Part shown: positions 1-9,700 of the stretch, one piece after another
Layout of the letters: each line of letters opens with the position of its first letter
How positions within the stretch are numbered: position 1 is the first letter of the stretch
Assembly (NCBI RefSeq): GCF_045679555.1
Contig: NC_092093.1
Location: forward strand, 65,173,575 to 65,237,574
Direction of reading: 5' to 3'
Origin: Salvelinus alpinus
Lineage: Eukaryota; Chordata; Actinopteri; Salmoniformes; Salmonidae
Length of the DNA: 64,000 nucleotides
Notes under the pieces: generated by a model
The model's database searches: none
What the model was told of the DNA's origin: nothing
The model's input: only the letters and a program-made list of their open reading frames with translations
Translations under genes and position numbers: made by a program

Positions 1-396
1 TCTCCCTCCATCCCCCCTCTTCTCCCTCCATCCCCCCTCTCTCCCTCCATCCGCCCTCTCTCCACCCTCTCTCCCTCTATCCCCCTCTCTCCCTCTATCC
101 CCCTCTCTCCCTCTATCCCCCCTCTCTCCCTGGGAAAGCTTCGCTGTCTGGTGCACTCTCGGGATGTTACGCTGTGTCACTTCTACACTTGTCACTTTCT
201 TCATGTGGAGAAGAGAGCTTCCTCTATCCCCCCTCTCTCCCTCCATTCCATCTCTCTCCCTCTATCCCCCCTCTCTCCCTCTATCCCCCCTCTCTCCCTC
301 CATCCCCCTTTCTCCCTTATTTTTCTATCCACCCTCTGCTCCTCTTCTTCCTTCCCCCCTCCTCTTTCTAGCTGCTCTAATCGACAGTTTCTATAG
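1..396 (+). repeat. Pyrimidine-rich tandem repeat at the 3' end of an slc7a14 intron
   Basis: Repeats of CTCCCTCYATCCCCC-like units fill positions 1-140 and 219-360. The tract runs into an acceptor at 389-396 (TTTCTATAG). It therefore looks like an expanded polypyrimidine tract before the slc7a14 terminal exon. The small open frames over it are compositional and not genes. Confidence 0.75.
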
Positions 397-963
397 GATG
401 TGATATTATTATGGGCTGTCTCTCTTGGTATCCTGCTATACGGTTGCTATAGGATATGGAACAGCTCCTTGGAGATCAGCACCAGAGAGGGAGTGGCTCA
501 TGCTAGCACCTACCAGCGCTATGACGATCACCTCTACGACACCTTTTCCCTGACAACGACCTTAACCTCCAGGACAACCAGGAAGAGGGGTGCTACCAGG
601 ACTGTAAGCGGAGAAGGGCTACCACTACCAACAGCAAAACCAGGATCGGAACCAGTATCAAGATGGGAACCAAGATGGCCAAGATCCCAGTACCAGGACG
701 AAAACCAGTATGAAGATTGCTCCCAGTACCAGAATCAATCAGGTTACTACTCCGGCCCTCAGAGCTCCACTAGGGGACCCAGGGGACAAACCAATCAGGG
801 CTACACAGATCCAGGGACAAACCAATCAGGGCTACACAGATCCAGGGACAAACCAATCAGGGCTACACAGATCCAGGGACAAACCAATCAGGGCTACATA
901 GATCCAGGGACAAACCAATCAGGGCTACACAGATCCACAGAAAACCGAGGGCTCCTCTTATGA
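397..963 (+). CDS. slc7a14: Last coding exon of slc7a14-like cationic amino-acid transporter
   Basis: The frame opens after an AG at 395-396, because an in-frame TAG lies just upstream, and ends with TGA at 961-963. The first residues form a membrane segment (VILLWAVSLGILLYGCYRIW). They are followed by NSSLEISTREGVAHASTYQR, which aligns with the last transmembrane helix and the HSTLELSAREEALHQSTYQRYD stretch I recall from vertebrate SLC7A14, a multi-pass transporter of endolysosomal membranes. Beyond about residue 50 the reading frame no longer resembles the family, but a neighbouring frame does (GYHYQQQNQ near 618), so the cytosolic tail has shifted frame or is badly diverged. It ends in a 31-bp tandem repeat. 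The next gene, cldn11, is also an SLC7A14 neighbour in tetrapods, which supports the call. Confidence 0.72.
   Translation, partial: DVILLWAVSLGILLYGCYRIWNSSLEISTREGVAHASTYQRYDDHLYDTFSLTTTLTSRTTRKRGATRTVSGEGLPLPTAKPGSEPVSRWEPRWPRSQYQDENQYEDCSQYQNQSGYYSGPQSSTRGPRGQTNQGYTDPGTNQSGLHRSRDKPIRATQIQGQTNQGYIDPGTNQSGLHRSTENRGLLL
783..937 (+). repeat. 31-bp tandem repeat inside the slc7a14 coding tail
   Basis: Five copies of a 31-bp unit beginning GGGACAAACCAATCAGGGCT start at 783, 814, 845, 876 and 907. The unit length is 1 mod 3, so successive copies are read in different frames. All three forward frames stay open across the array. Confidence 0.9.
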
Positions 964-1017
964 GTGACTGCTGCAATGGAACACACCCACTTCCTGGGTA
1001 CTACATTCTTAGAAAGA

Positions 1018-1235
1018 AAAGTGCTATCTAGAACCTATCTAGAACCTAAAACGGTTATTCGGCTGTACCCATACAGTAGGAGAACTATTTGAAGAACCCT
1101 TTTTGGTTCCAGGTAGAACCCTTTTGGGTTCCATGTAAAACCCTTTCCACAGAGGGTTCAACCTGGAACCAAAAAGAGTTATCCTATGGGGACAGTCGAA
1201 GAACCCTTTTGGAACCTTTTTTTGAAAGAGTGTAG
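1018..1235. mobile_element. MITE-like palindromic repeat
   Basis: Alternating direct and inverted copies of GAACCCTTTTTGGTTCCA-type words (for example 1094-1111, 1115-1132 and 1150-1175) make a palindromic element of about 200 bp. The same words recur widely in teleost genomes. It has no coding capacity. Confidence 0.6.
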
Positions 1236-1809
1236 AGGAGAGGAAGGGCAGAGGGCTCCTGAATCCCTCATCAACCCCTAGCCCTGCCCCTTACAATGTA
1301 CACCAAAGGCACTTAAGTAGACCTGAGAGGACAGGACAGGTGATCAATATGGCAATGATTCCACCTGGACTATCAAAGGGAAAAATATTGATACCTATCC
1401 AATCCTCTTAGATCTACAGTAGTGCCTAGAGGGTCGATTTCAGGGGAAGCGAGAGAGGGACGAGAGAAGAGAAACCCCCTCATGCTGGGGATGGACAGAT
1501 GAGATGATTCATTAATGAGTGAGTGAATGAATACATTTTATTGCCTTTTACAGAGATTACTCTTACATAGTTACTCTTTCCAACCAGAAAACTCAATATC
1601 ACAAAAATACAGATGTGTTTATTTAACACTGCATTATTAACATACATCCAACAGGTAACAGTGTGCATAGAATCAATCAACCAATCAGTTATACTAGAGG
1701 AAGCATGCTCTCATAATACCTAATATTCTGACACCTCTGGTGTTGCATGGATGAGTTGGTTGAAAATATTTTTAGAGTTTGATAAGATGATAATACAAAA
1801 ATGAAAATA

Positions 1810-1815
1810 TTTATT
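1810..1815 (-). terminator. Candidate polyadenylation signal for cldn11
   Basis: The minus strand reads AATAAA here, and again at 1537-1542. The cldn11 transcript runs towards this point after crossing the Tc1 element. Whether this or an unseen nearer site is used cannot be told from sequence. Confidence 0.3.
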
Positions 1816-2287
1816 GTCGAAGAGTGTAATGTTTGAAGAAAGAGTGACAGTGATCTGTGTTTTGCTGTTGCCTGATAAACTGTCAATAAAACATTGAATA
1901 AAGTGACTAATTCGGAGAGAACACCTGTCTGTTTTCCCTCACCACACTACAACACTGGAACACTAGAACACAGAACATCAGTGGTGGAGATGAAGAGTGG
2001 AATTCTAGTGAACAGGAAGGGAAAAGGTGAGGAGGATGGTGCAACCTGGCCAGATTCCTGTCTGAGAGGATGTGAAGTCTCCGTCGACAGGATGAGGTCA
2101 TGGTCAGGCCAGACATGTGAATGTCCAGATGGTGGATTATAAGTTCTCTGCAGTTTACACCCTTCTTTACCTACTGTTCGAGTTCCTGCCCGACTACATT
2201 GAATTGCATCAACCAATAGTTGGGTGCCATGTCATCGACTGTGCAGTTGGGCACCAGATTGCAATATCATATGATGTGGTTAGCTGA

Positions 2288-3489
2288 TACACTACATGAC
2301 CAAAAATAATCTGGACACCTGCTCGTCGAACATCTCTTTCCAAAATCATGGGCATTAATATGGAGTTGGCCCCCCTTTGCTGCTATAACAGCCTCCACTC
2401 TTCTGGGAAGGCTTTTCACTAGATGTTGGAACACTGCTGCGGGGACTTGCTTCCATTCAGCCACGAGCATTAGTTAGGTTGGGCACTGATGTTGGGTGAT
2501 TAGGTCTGGCTTGCAGTCTGCGTTCCAATTCATCCCGAAGGTGTTTGATGGGGGTGAGTTCAGGGCTCTGTGCAGGTCAGTTAAGTTCTTCCACACCGAA
2601 CTCGACAAACCATTTCTGTATGGACCTCGCTTTGTGCATGGGGGCATTGTCATGCTGAAACAGGAAAGGGCCTTCCACAAGCTGTTGCCACAAAGTTGGA
2701 AGCACAGAATCGTCTAGAATGTCAGTGTATGCTGTAGCATTAAGATTTTCCTTCTTTGGAACTAAAGGGCCTAGCCCAAACCATGAAAAACAGCCCCATA
2801 CCATTATTCCTCCTCCACCAAACTTTACAGTTGGCACTAGGCGTTCGGGCATGTAGTGTTCTCCTGGCATCAGCCAAACCCTGATTTGTGCATTGGACTG
2901 CCAGATGGTGAAGCGTGATTCATCACTCCAGAGAACGAGTTTCCACTGCTCCAGAGTCCAATGGCGGCGAGCTTTACACCACTCCAGCCGATGCTTGGCA
3001 TTGCACATGGTGATCTTAGGCTTGTGTGCAGCTGCTCGGCCATGGAAACACATTTCATGAAGCTCCCAGACGAACAGTTCTTGTACTGACATTGCTTCCA
3101 GAGGCAGTTTGGAACTCGGTAGTGAGTGTTGCAACCGAGGACAGACAATTTTTACCCGCTTCATCACTTGGCGGTCCCGTTCTGTGAGCTTTTGTGGCCT
3201 ACCACTTCGCGGCTGAGCCGTTGTTACTCCTAGACGTTTCCACTTCACAATAACTGCACGTAGGACAGAAATTTGATGAACTGACTTGTTTTTTAGGGGG
3301 CATCCTATGACGGTGCCATGTTGAAAGTCACTGAGCTCTTCAGTAAGGCCATTCTACTGCCAGTGTTTGTCTATGGAGATTGCATGGCTGTGTGCTCAAT
3401 TTTATACACCTGTTAGCAACGGGTGTGGCTGAAATAGCCGAATCCACTAAATTGAAGGGGTGTTAACAGACTTTTGTATATATAGTGTA
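2288..3489 (-). mobile_element. Dead Tc1-like transposon with transposase remnant
   Basis: The ends TACACTACATGACC (2288) and the inverted TATATATAGTGTA (ending 3489) bound a 1.2-kb element with TA flanks. The minus strand from 3248 encodes Tc1 transposase. A DNA-binding part includes [19 protein letters not shown]. The catalytic part includes LWSDESRF (first Asp), [13 protein letters not shown] and QHDNAPMHK (second Asp). The frame hits TGA right after GVEELN, where Tc1 proteins normally have Trp. The following PIKHLRDELE carries Lys at the position of the third catalytic acidic residue, and a further frame change follows. The element cannot encode active transposase. It ends 88 bp downstream of the cldn11 stop. 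Confidence 0.9.
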
Positions 3490-3577
3490 TGTTAAATAAC
3501 TATGCAGGCGTTGTTAGATCTGGCATACGTCTGCAATGTAGTTGGCCTAGAACTCCAACTCTCACAAATGCACATTC

Positions 3578-4866
3578 TTATACATGTGCGCTCTTGGCGT
3601 GGTTGCCCGTGACTACGGCGGTAGCGGCAAGGTTGATGGGTGTGTCAGCGCCCCCTGCCTGTCTGGAGTAGTAGTAGCTGTTCTGCTGCCTTTGGGGGGT
3701 TGCCGAGGGGTTGTCACCGCAGCAACACAAAATCATGAAGCTCCCCAGGAGGCAGAGGGCGGAGCCGACCCATCCGGTGTACAGTGAGATGCCGAATGAC
3801 ATCAGACCCTCTTCTGCGTGAGCACCAATAGGAAACCAGATGGTCGACACCAATCCACAGAGAGCTGGGGAGAGAGAGGGCAGGAGGAAGAGGGAGAGGA
3901 AGGAGAGAAAGAGAGTTGAGTCAGCTTTTGTCCCCCAACGGGGTCTGTCAGTCACAAGGCTGCTGACAGGGACTTCCTGTCCCACACAGGATGCAGGAAG
4001 AGAGAGGGTGTTATGAGGTCGTTACTAGTTACCACAGCAACAAAGTCATAAGCCTATTTCTATAATTTCTCTTCTTAAAATCTGATTTTAAACCTTAGCC
4101 AATTTTGACTTTGTGGCTGTGGTAACTAGTGACAACCATGATCCGGTCACAAATCATCCCATAGCCTCACACAGCATAATTAATCCATATAGAATAACAT
4201 TAAATTGTGTATATGTGCATGTGGAATGTGTGTGTCTTTGTGTCTCACTCACCCACGATAAAGGTGAGAGCACCCCCGACCATGCCGTGGCGTAGTTTGG
4301 TAGCGGGGATCTCATCTCCGAGTCTGACACAGGGCATGGACATCAGCACCAGCCCCATCGCAGGAAGCCCCATTAGGCACGCACACACCATCAACGCACG
4401 GCATGTCTGGATGTATGCTGGAGGGGGAGGGGAGAGGTAGAGAGAGATCACAGCGATACCTGCAGGTAAACATTTTTAAAATGTTGACTTTTGCATTCAT
4501 AAATTGTTGAAAACACAGAAATAACATAAGAGATATGCACAGTTCTCAGTAAGCCTTTATTTACTTTTATTGAAGTCTGCAGGTTGGCTACAGATGTGGC
4601 CCATCTGCACACACACACACTCTCTCTCTCTCTCTCTCACCTGGCAGTGTGAGGATATGGTTGAGCGTGACACAGTGGTAGAGTGAGGGAGAGATGACAC
4701 ACTCTGCCCAGAGGCCTCGCGCGCCCAGCTCGTCCATGCGCACACAGGTGGTGACAGTGTAGTCGCAGGTGCGCACCCAGTCGTTGGTGGCCGTGGCGAT
4801 GATGATACCTACCCAGCCTGCAAAGCTGGCCACGCTCCCACTCAGCTGTCTGCACACATGTGCCAT
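3578..4866 (-). CDS. cldn11: Claudin-11, three coding exons, complete
   Basis: Coding exons on the minus strand are 4866-4641 (226 nt), 4417-4253 (165 nt) and 3864-3578 (287 nt), with donors GTGAGA and GTGAGT. Together they encode 225 residues; mammalian claudin-11 has about 207. Claudins are four-helix tight-junction proteins, and claudin-11 seals myelin and Sertoli-cell junctions. The first extracellular loop has the family signature, with Trp30 and GLWAEC at 51-56 followed by Cys65. The protein ends in AKSAHV, the PDZ-binding tail I recall for claudin-11, and TATATNDWVRTC matches the same paralogue. The start is the ATG giving MAHVCRQL, which fits the family. The donor of exon 1 sits in a GA/GT microsatellite (4609-4640). 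The gene converges on slc7a14. Confidence 0.95.
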
Positions 4867-6184
4867 GAAACACACTATCACAGGGATGCGCAATCAAAAA
4901 TAAATCACTTTCTTTTTTCTTTTTTTTAAAAGAAGAAAATTATTTTTTTAAATCCAGGGGAAAAATCTGAACTAACCCAAAATATAGGTCTGTGAAAAAT
5001 TTTGAAAAACATGAACTAATAAATGAACCAAGTAAAATGTGAGAGAGTAAATACATTAAAACCAATTCATCACTAATTAAATGACTAATACATTCCGGAG
5101 AGGTTATAAGTCGTATAGTTCCACCTGGGTCCAACAGTGCGAGAGGGGTGTGTGAGGAGGACTGAACTTCAGAGAAATGCGCAGATTGAGTTTTATAGTA
5201 CAGGGAAAAAGTCTCAAACACCAAACTTTCAGCCAATCAGAAGAAGGTATGGGGCGGTTAATGTAAACCAGAGACCAATGGGTGCCAAGATGGTAGACTG
5301 CTGTGTGTTTCTGTGTGTGTGTGGGGGGGGGGGGGGTCTTCATGATTTATGATGCAGTTTAAGTCTTAAAAACAAATTTCAGCAGTGTTGAAATTCCCTC
5401 TGGCTCCTGATTGATTTGGCATAAACACGGGTTGATTTAGCAATAATACGGCTGTGCTGCTTCAGAATTGTTGTCATGTCTGAACTTAGACATTGTCCTC
5501 CAGAGAAGCATCAGTGATATTAATATTCTGCATAGTTTTTTATGTAATTCATATTTCATTTATCTTGATCATTGTTTCCACACGAATAATGCAGCAGCAG
5601 TCTATCTACTAGCAAACCTGAATTATCAACTCCATCTAGTGGCCGAAGTTAGTAGTGAGATGGGTCATTTGTGACTACAAAATATCACAATACCAATACC
5701 CAGGCAATAAAACAATGTCCATAAATTCATTTGATTTATTACAGAGTTTGAATAGGAAGGATAAGAGAAAAAATTAAGAAATCTCACAAAACGACATGGT
5801 TATGAGACAAATAAGACCTAACTTTTTGCTCAGATCATATATAAAACGTAATAATTTCTTTAGTTAAAACCTTATTTTCCACACAGTGATACAAAAAATC
5901 TGTGTATCAGCTGTGTAAAATCAAAACAGATTTTACAGTTTTCATGTGACACCACATTCTAAAATAATTACCAAACAGACAAATACATACTGTATATTAC
6001 AATCCTTCATGAAAATGTTTAAGATTTACAACCAATAGACTGCATTGTAAAATATGTACATAGACACAACAGAATATAACAAAATCCTCCTTCCTCTCTC
6101 ACTAATTGCTCTCAGCTCTCAGTTGATAATCTCCCCCCCTTCTCCGACCCCCTCTCTTCTCCCATCTATCAATCACTATTTTCC
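4867..6184. other. cldn11 upstream and cldn11-phc3 spacer
   Basis: This stretch holds the cldn11 promoter side and probable 5' UTR, a G-run at 5319-5336, and AT-rich DNA to about 6100. I see no exon, tRNA or clear transposon in it. Confidence 0.5.
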
Positions 6185-6640
6185 CTCACTTTTTCTTTTG
6201 TTTTGTTTTTTACCCCCTTTTCTTCCCAATTTCGTGATATCCAATTACGATCTTGTCTCATTGCTGCAACTCCAAAAAGGGCTCAGGAGAGGCGAAGGTC
6301 GAGTCATGCGTCCTCCGAAACATGACCCACCAAATCGTGTTTCTTAACACATGCCCGCTGAACCCGGAAGCCAGCTGCACCAATGTGTCGGAGGAAACAC
6401 CATTCAACTGACTACTGAAGTCAGCCTGCAGGCGCTCGGCCCGCCACAAGGAGTCGCTAGAGCACGATGAGCCAAGTAACGCCCCGCCGACCAAACCCTC
6501 CCCTAACTCGGACAATGCTGGGCCAATTGTTTGCCGCCCTATGGGACTCCCGGTCAACGGCCGGTTGTGACACAGCCTAGGAACGAACCCGGGTCTGTCG
6601 TGACGCCTCAACTGCAATGCAGTGCCTTAGACCGTCCCCC
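6185..6640 (-). mobile_element. tRNA-derived salmonid SINE, HpaI type
   Basis: On the minus strand the element reads from a tRNA-like head (GCAGTTGAGGCGTCACGACA region) into the shared body with CGGGTTCAGCGGGCATGTGT and a tail ending GATATCACGAAATTGGG. The same body occurs at 19520-19988, 44008-44340 and 56443-56815. It is truncated at the head. It lies just downstream of the phc3 stop. Confidence 0.8.
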
Positions 6641-6712
6641 CACCCCTCCCTTTTTTCCTCTCTCTATATTCTCCTCCACCCACCCTCCCACCTCACCTCC
6701 ATCTCTCCCTCT

Positions 6713-9700
6713 CTACGTGTGTCTGAGTGTGTTGATGTGGGCACAGATCTTGAGCGCTGGTCCCAGTTTGATGTTCATGCTGGTCATCAGGTGGTCCTCA
6801 GTGAGCAGCAGCAGGGCCTGGCCGTCTATCTCCTGAACACGGAACGCCTCTGCAACCTCCACACAACCTAAAGACAACATACACACAGATTATAACCTCC
6901 CCACAACCTAAGAACAACATACACACGTTACAACCTCTCCACAACATATACACACACAGGCTATAACCTCCCCATAACCTAAAAACAACACACTCACAGG
7001 TTATAACCTCTCCACAACCTAAAACAAACACACACACACAGGTTATAACCTGCCAACAACCTACAGCAGGGAGATGAGTGAATGTGTGTCCTTTTGTATA
7101 TGTGTTTTACCTGGCAGTGTGTGTATAAAGTCCCAGACTTGCGCTACACTCCACTGTGCAGGTGTGGGTTCAGTAGAGGTCACGGTGGGGTTACTAGGGG
7201 TCATCGCTGGCTCTGATGCCCTCCTTGCCCTCCGTGCCGCTCTGCGCTCCAGCCTGGTCGTTATGGGAACAGCATGCCCTTCTTCCCCTTCGTAGTCACG
7301 GCGATGGGCGCTCCATATTTCGCGTGGCTAAAATAAATCATGTTACAGGAGATGGAACATGTGTGAACAGCTAGGTTTGAATTATAAAGGTGTATAAATG
7401 GTTATAACATGTTATAAAGCATCAAACCTGTATCACTGTGGAGTGAGTGACCTATTTGTTAAAAGTTGCAGCAATGTCTGAGTTGTAACTGTAACTGACC
7501 AGTCGCAGTAAGAGGGGCTTGCCAGGAACAGACTCCTCCTTGTTTATCTCAGAGCGCCGCCCCTCTGGCTGGCTGCCTGCACTCAGAGCACGCAGACGTT
7601 TAGACATCCCTACATTAAGCCTAGAGAGAGAGCGAGAGAGAGAGAGCGAGAGCGAGAGCGAGAGCGAGAGCGAGAGAGAGAGAGATGATGTGTCCTTTCT
7701 CTGAGCACTCTGGGGTTAAGATTTTCTCATATCTCACATCCTGTCTGAGCACCAACACCTGACCACATCCTGTGTGTGAGGGTGTGTTTGTGTGTTTATG
7801 AATGTGTGTACTGTACACCTTTAGTAAATAGACTATGCTGTGTCTAGACAGAGAGAATACCTCATCTGTCATGGTCTTGTTTCTGTGTTCGGCCTATGGG
7901 AGTGTGACTCACCTGCGGGCACAGGAAGTGGAGCAGTATCTTTTGGAGCGGTGGAAGGAGTGGGCATGGCCTCTCTTCCCACAAGACTCACACTGTAACA
8001 CCCCCCTCTGTCTCTCTCTGGTACCTAGTGAAGTTTGGATTCAGAGGGAGAATTGAACTGAATATTGAATCGAATATTGATTCAGAAACAGGAGATTAAT
8101 GTGGCTTACCTGTCAGCGGGTCATCTGTGGCCACACCCACTCGTTCTGATTCGCTGAAATGTTCCGGTGGCTCTGGTGTGTCTGTCAATGGTAATAACTC
8201 CGCCCCCTCTGTGTTCCCATTCTGGGAGACACCCTCCTGCCCTCCCAACAACAGAGATGAGCGGTTCACCTGCACAGGTACACACACGCACGCACACAGG
8301 TTATATATACTGTTAATGTATAAGTATATGACACCAACTAGACATCAGCTATATCCCGTGTAGGAAGAAGTATTTTACTCTAAAATGTGTGTGTGTTTAC
8401 CGGGAACGCCTGCAGCCCCTCGTGTATGACGAAGCCCTCCACCAGGTGAGTTAAGACACGCCTCCCGCCCTCTGGCCACACCCTCTGTGTCCAAGGCTCG
8501 CGCTCTGATAGGCTAAGGGTCTCAGAGCGGCTCTGTGATAGGCTGAGGGTCTCTGAGTGGGAGGGGCTAACAGGCAGGAGAGGAGGAGGGAAGTCAGATG
8601 GAGGGGTGAGGCAGGGTGAGGCAGGGGGAGACTGAGAGGAGAGACTGGACAAGACTGGGGGGAGGAAGAGAGAGGAGGAAGAGTTCACAACACTTGTTAG
8701 ATTAGTGTTTCAAAAGTTAGTTTCGAGTTCATTAATAGGCCAAGGCTAAAGGAAATGGTGTACGTGACAGGAGGACAGCAGAGAGACCCTGGTACCTGAG
8801 TGGTTGTCAGACTGAGTGGACATGTTCTCACAGAGGTCCTCTTGGTCCTTGTGGGGTAGGTCTGGGGGTCGCTCTATGGGACAGTCCGTTGGTCGCTGGA
8901 GGTCTATGGGGGAACCTGAGGGGGGGGGGGTGTCGTTCTGACTGGTGGGGTTATGAGGTGTGTGTGAGAGGGCATTGAAGTGTATGTGATTCTGAGTAGC
9001 CGGGTCTGCATTGGGGTGAGGGTCTATCGGAGTGTCCTGGTCAATGGTAGTCCCCACCTCCTTCTCTCCTTTCATCGCATCTTTCTGTCCCGGCTCCTCC
9101 TCCTCTACCTCCATCCTTTCTCTCTGCTCCTCTCCCTCTATCTTCATCCTTTCCCCCCCCTCCTCCTCTATTCCTGTCATCTCTCTCAGTCTCTCATATT
9201 GTTTACCTCTCTCCATCCATTCTTCCTCTCCTCCAGCCTCTCCTTTCTCCTTTCTTGTCAGCAATCCCTTCTCTCCCACCCGCTCTCTATCTCTCTGGTC
9301 CTCCTTCTCTCTATCTCTCTGGTCCTCCTTCTCTCTATCTCTCTGGTCCTCCTTCTCTCTATCTCTCTGGTCCTCCTTCTCTCTATCTCTCTGGTCCTCC
9401 TTCTCTCCCACCCTCTCCGCTCTCTTCTCAACAATCCCTTTTTCCTCTCCTGTTACCTTTCTCTCTCCTGCCACCCTCTCTTTATCGCTCTGCCCCTCTT
9501 CAATTTCCCCCATCTTTACTTCCTCTCCCCCCACCCGCTCTCTCTCCTCCCTTACCCCCTGTCTACCCACTTCTCCTTTTGACTGAATGTGTCTGGCCTG
9601 ATAATGGGGGTATGGTAGGGGTGAGTTGGCTTTGTGGATGGAGGAGGTGGGAGGGGGAGAGGCGTGGTCAGAAGTCCTCTGTGGTTGGGCATCGAGCTGA

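Larger units (their letters stand above)
964..1902 (+). other. Probable slc7a14 3' UTR ending at twin AATAAA signals
   Basis: No coding frame is visible here. Two plus-strand AATAAA motifs at 1885-1890 and 1897-1902 are the first good polyadenylation signals after the slc7a14 stop. The interval also contains a palindromic repeat at 1018-1235. Assignment as UTR is inferred from position only. Confidence 0.45.
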
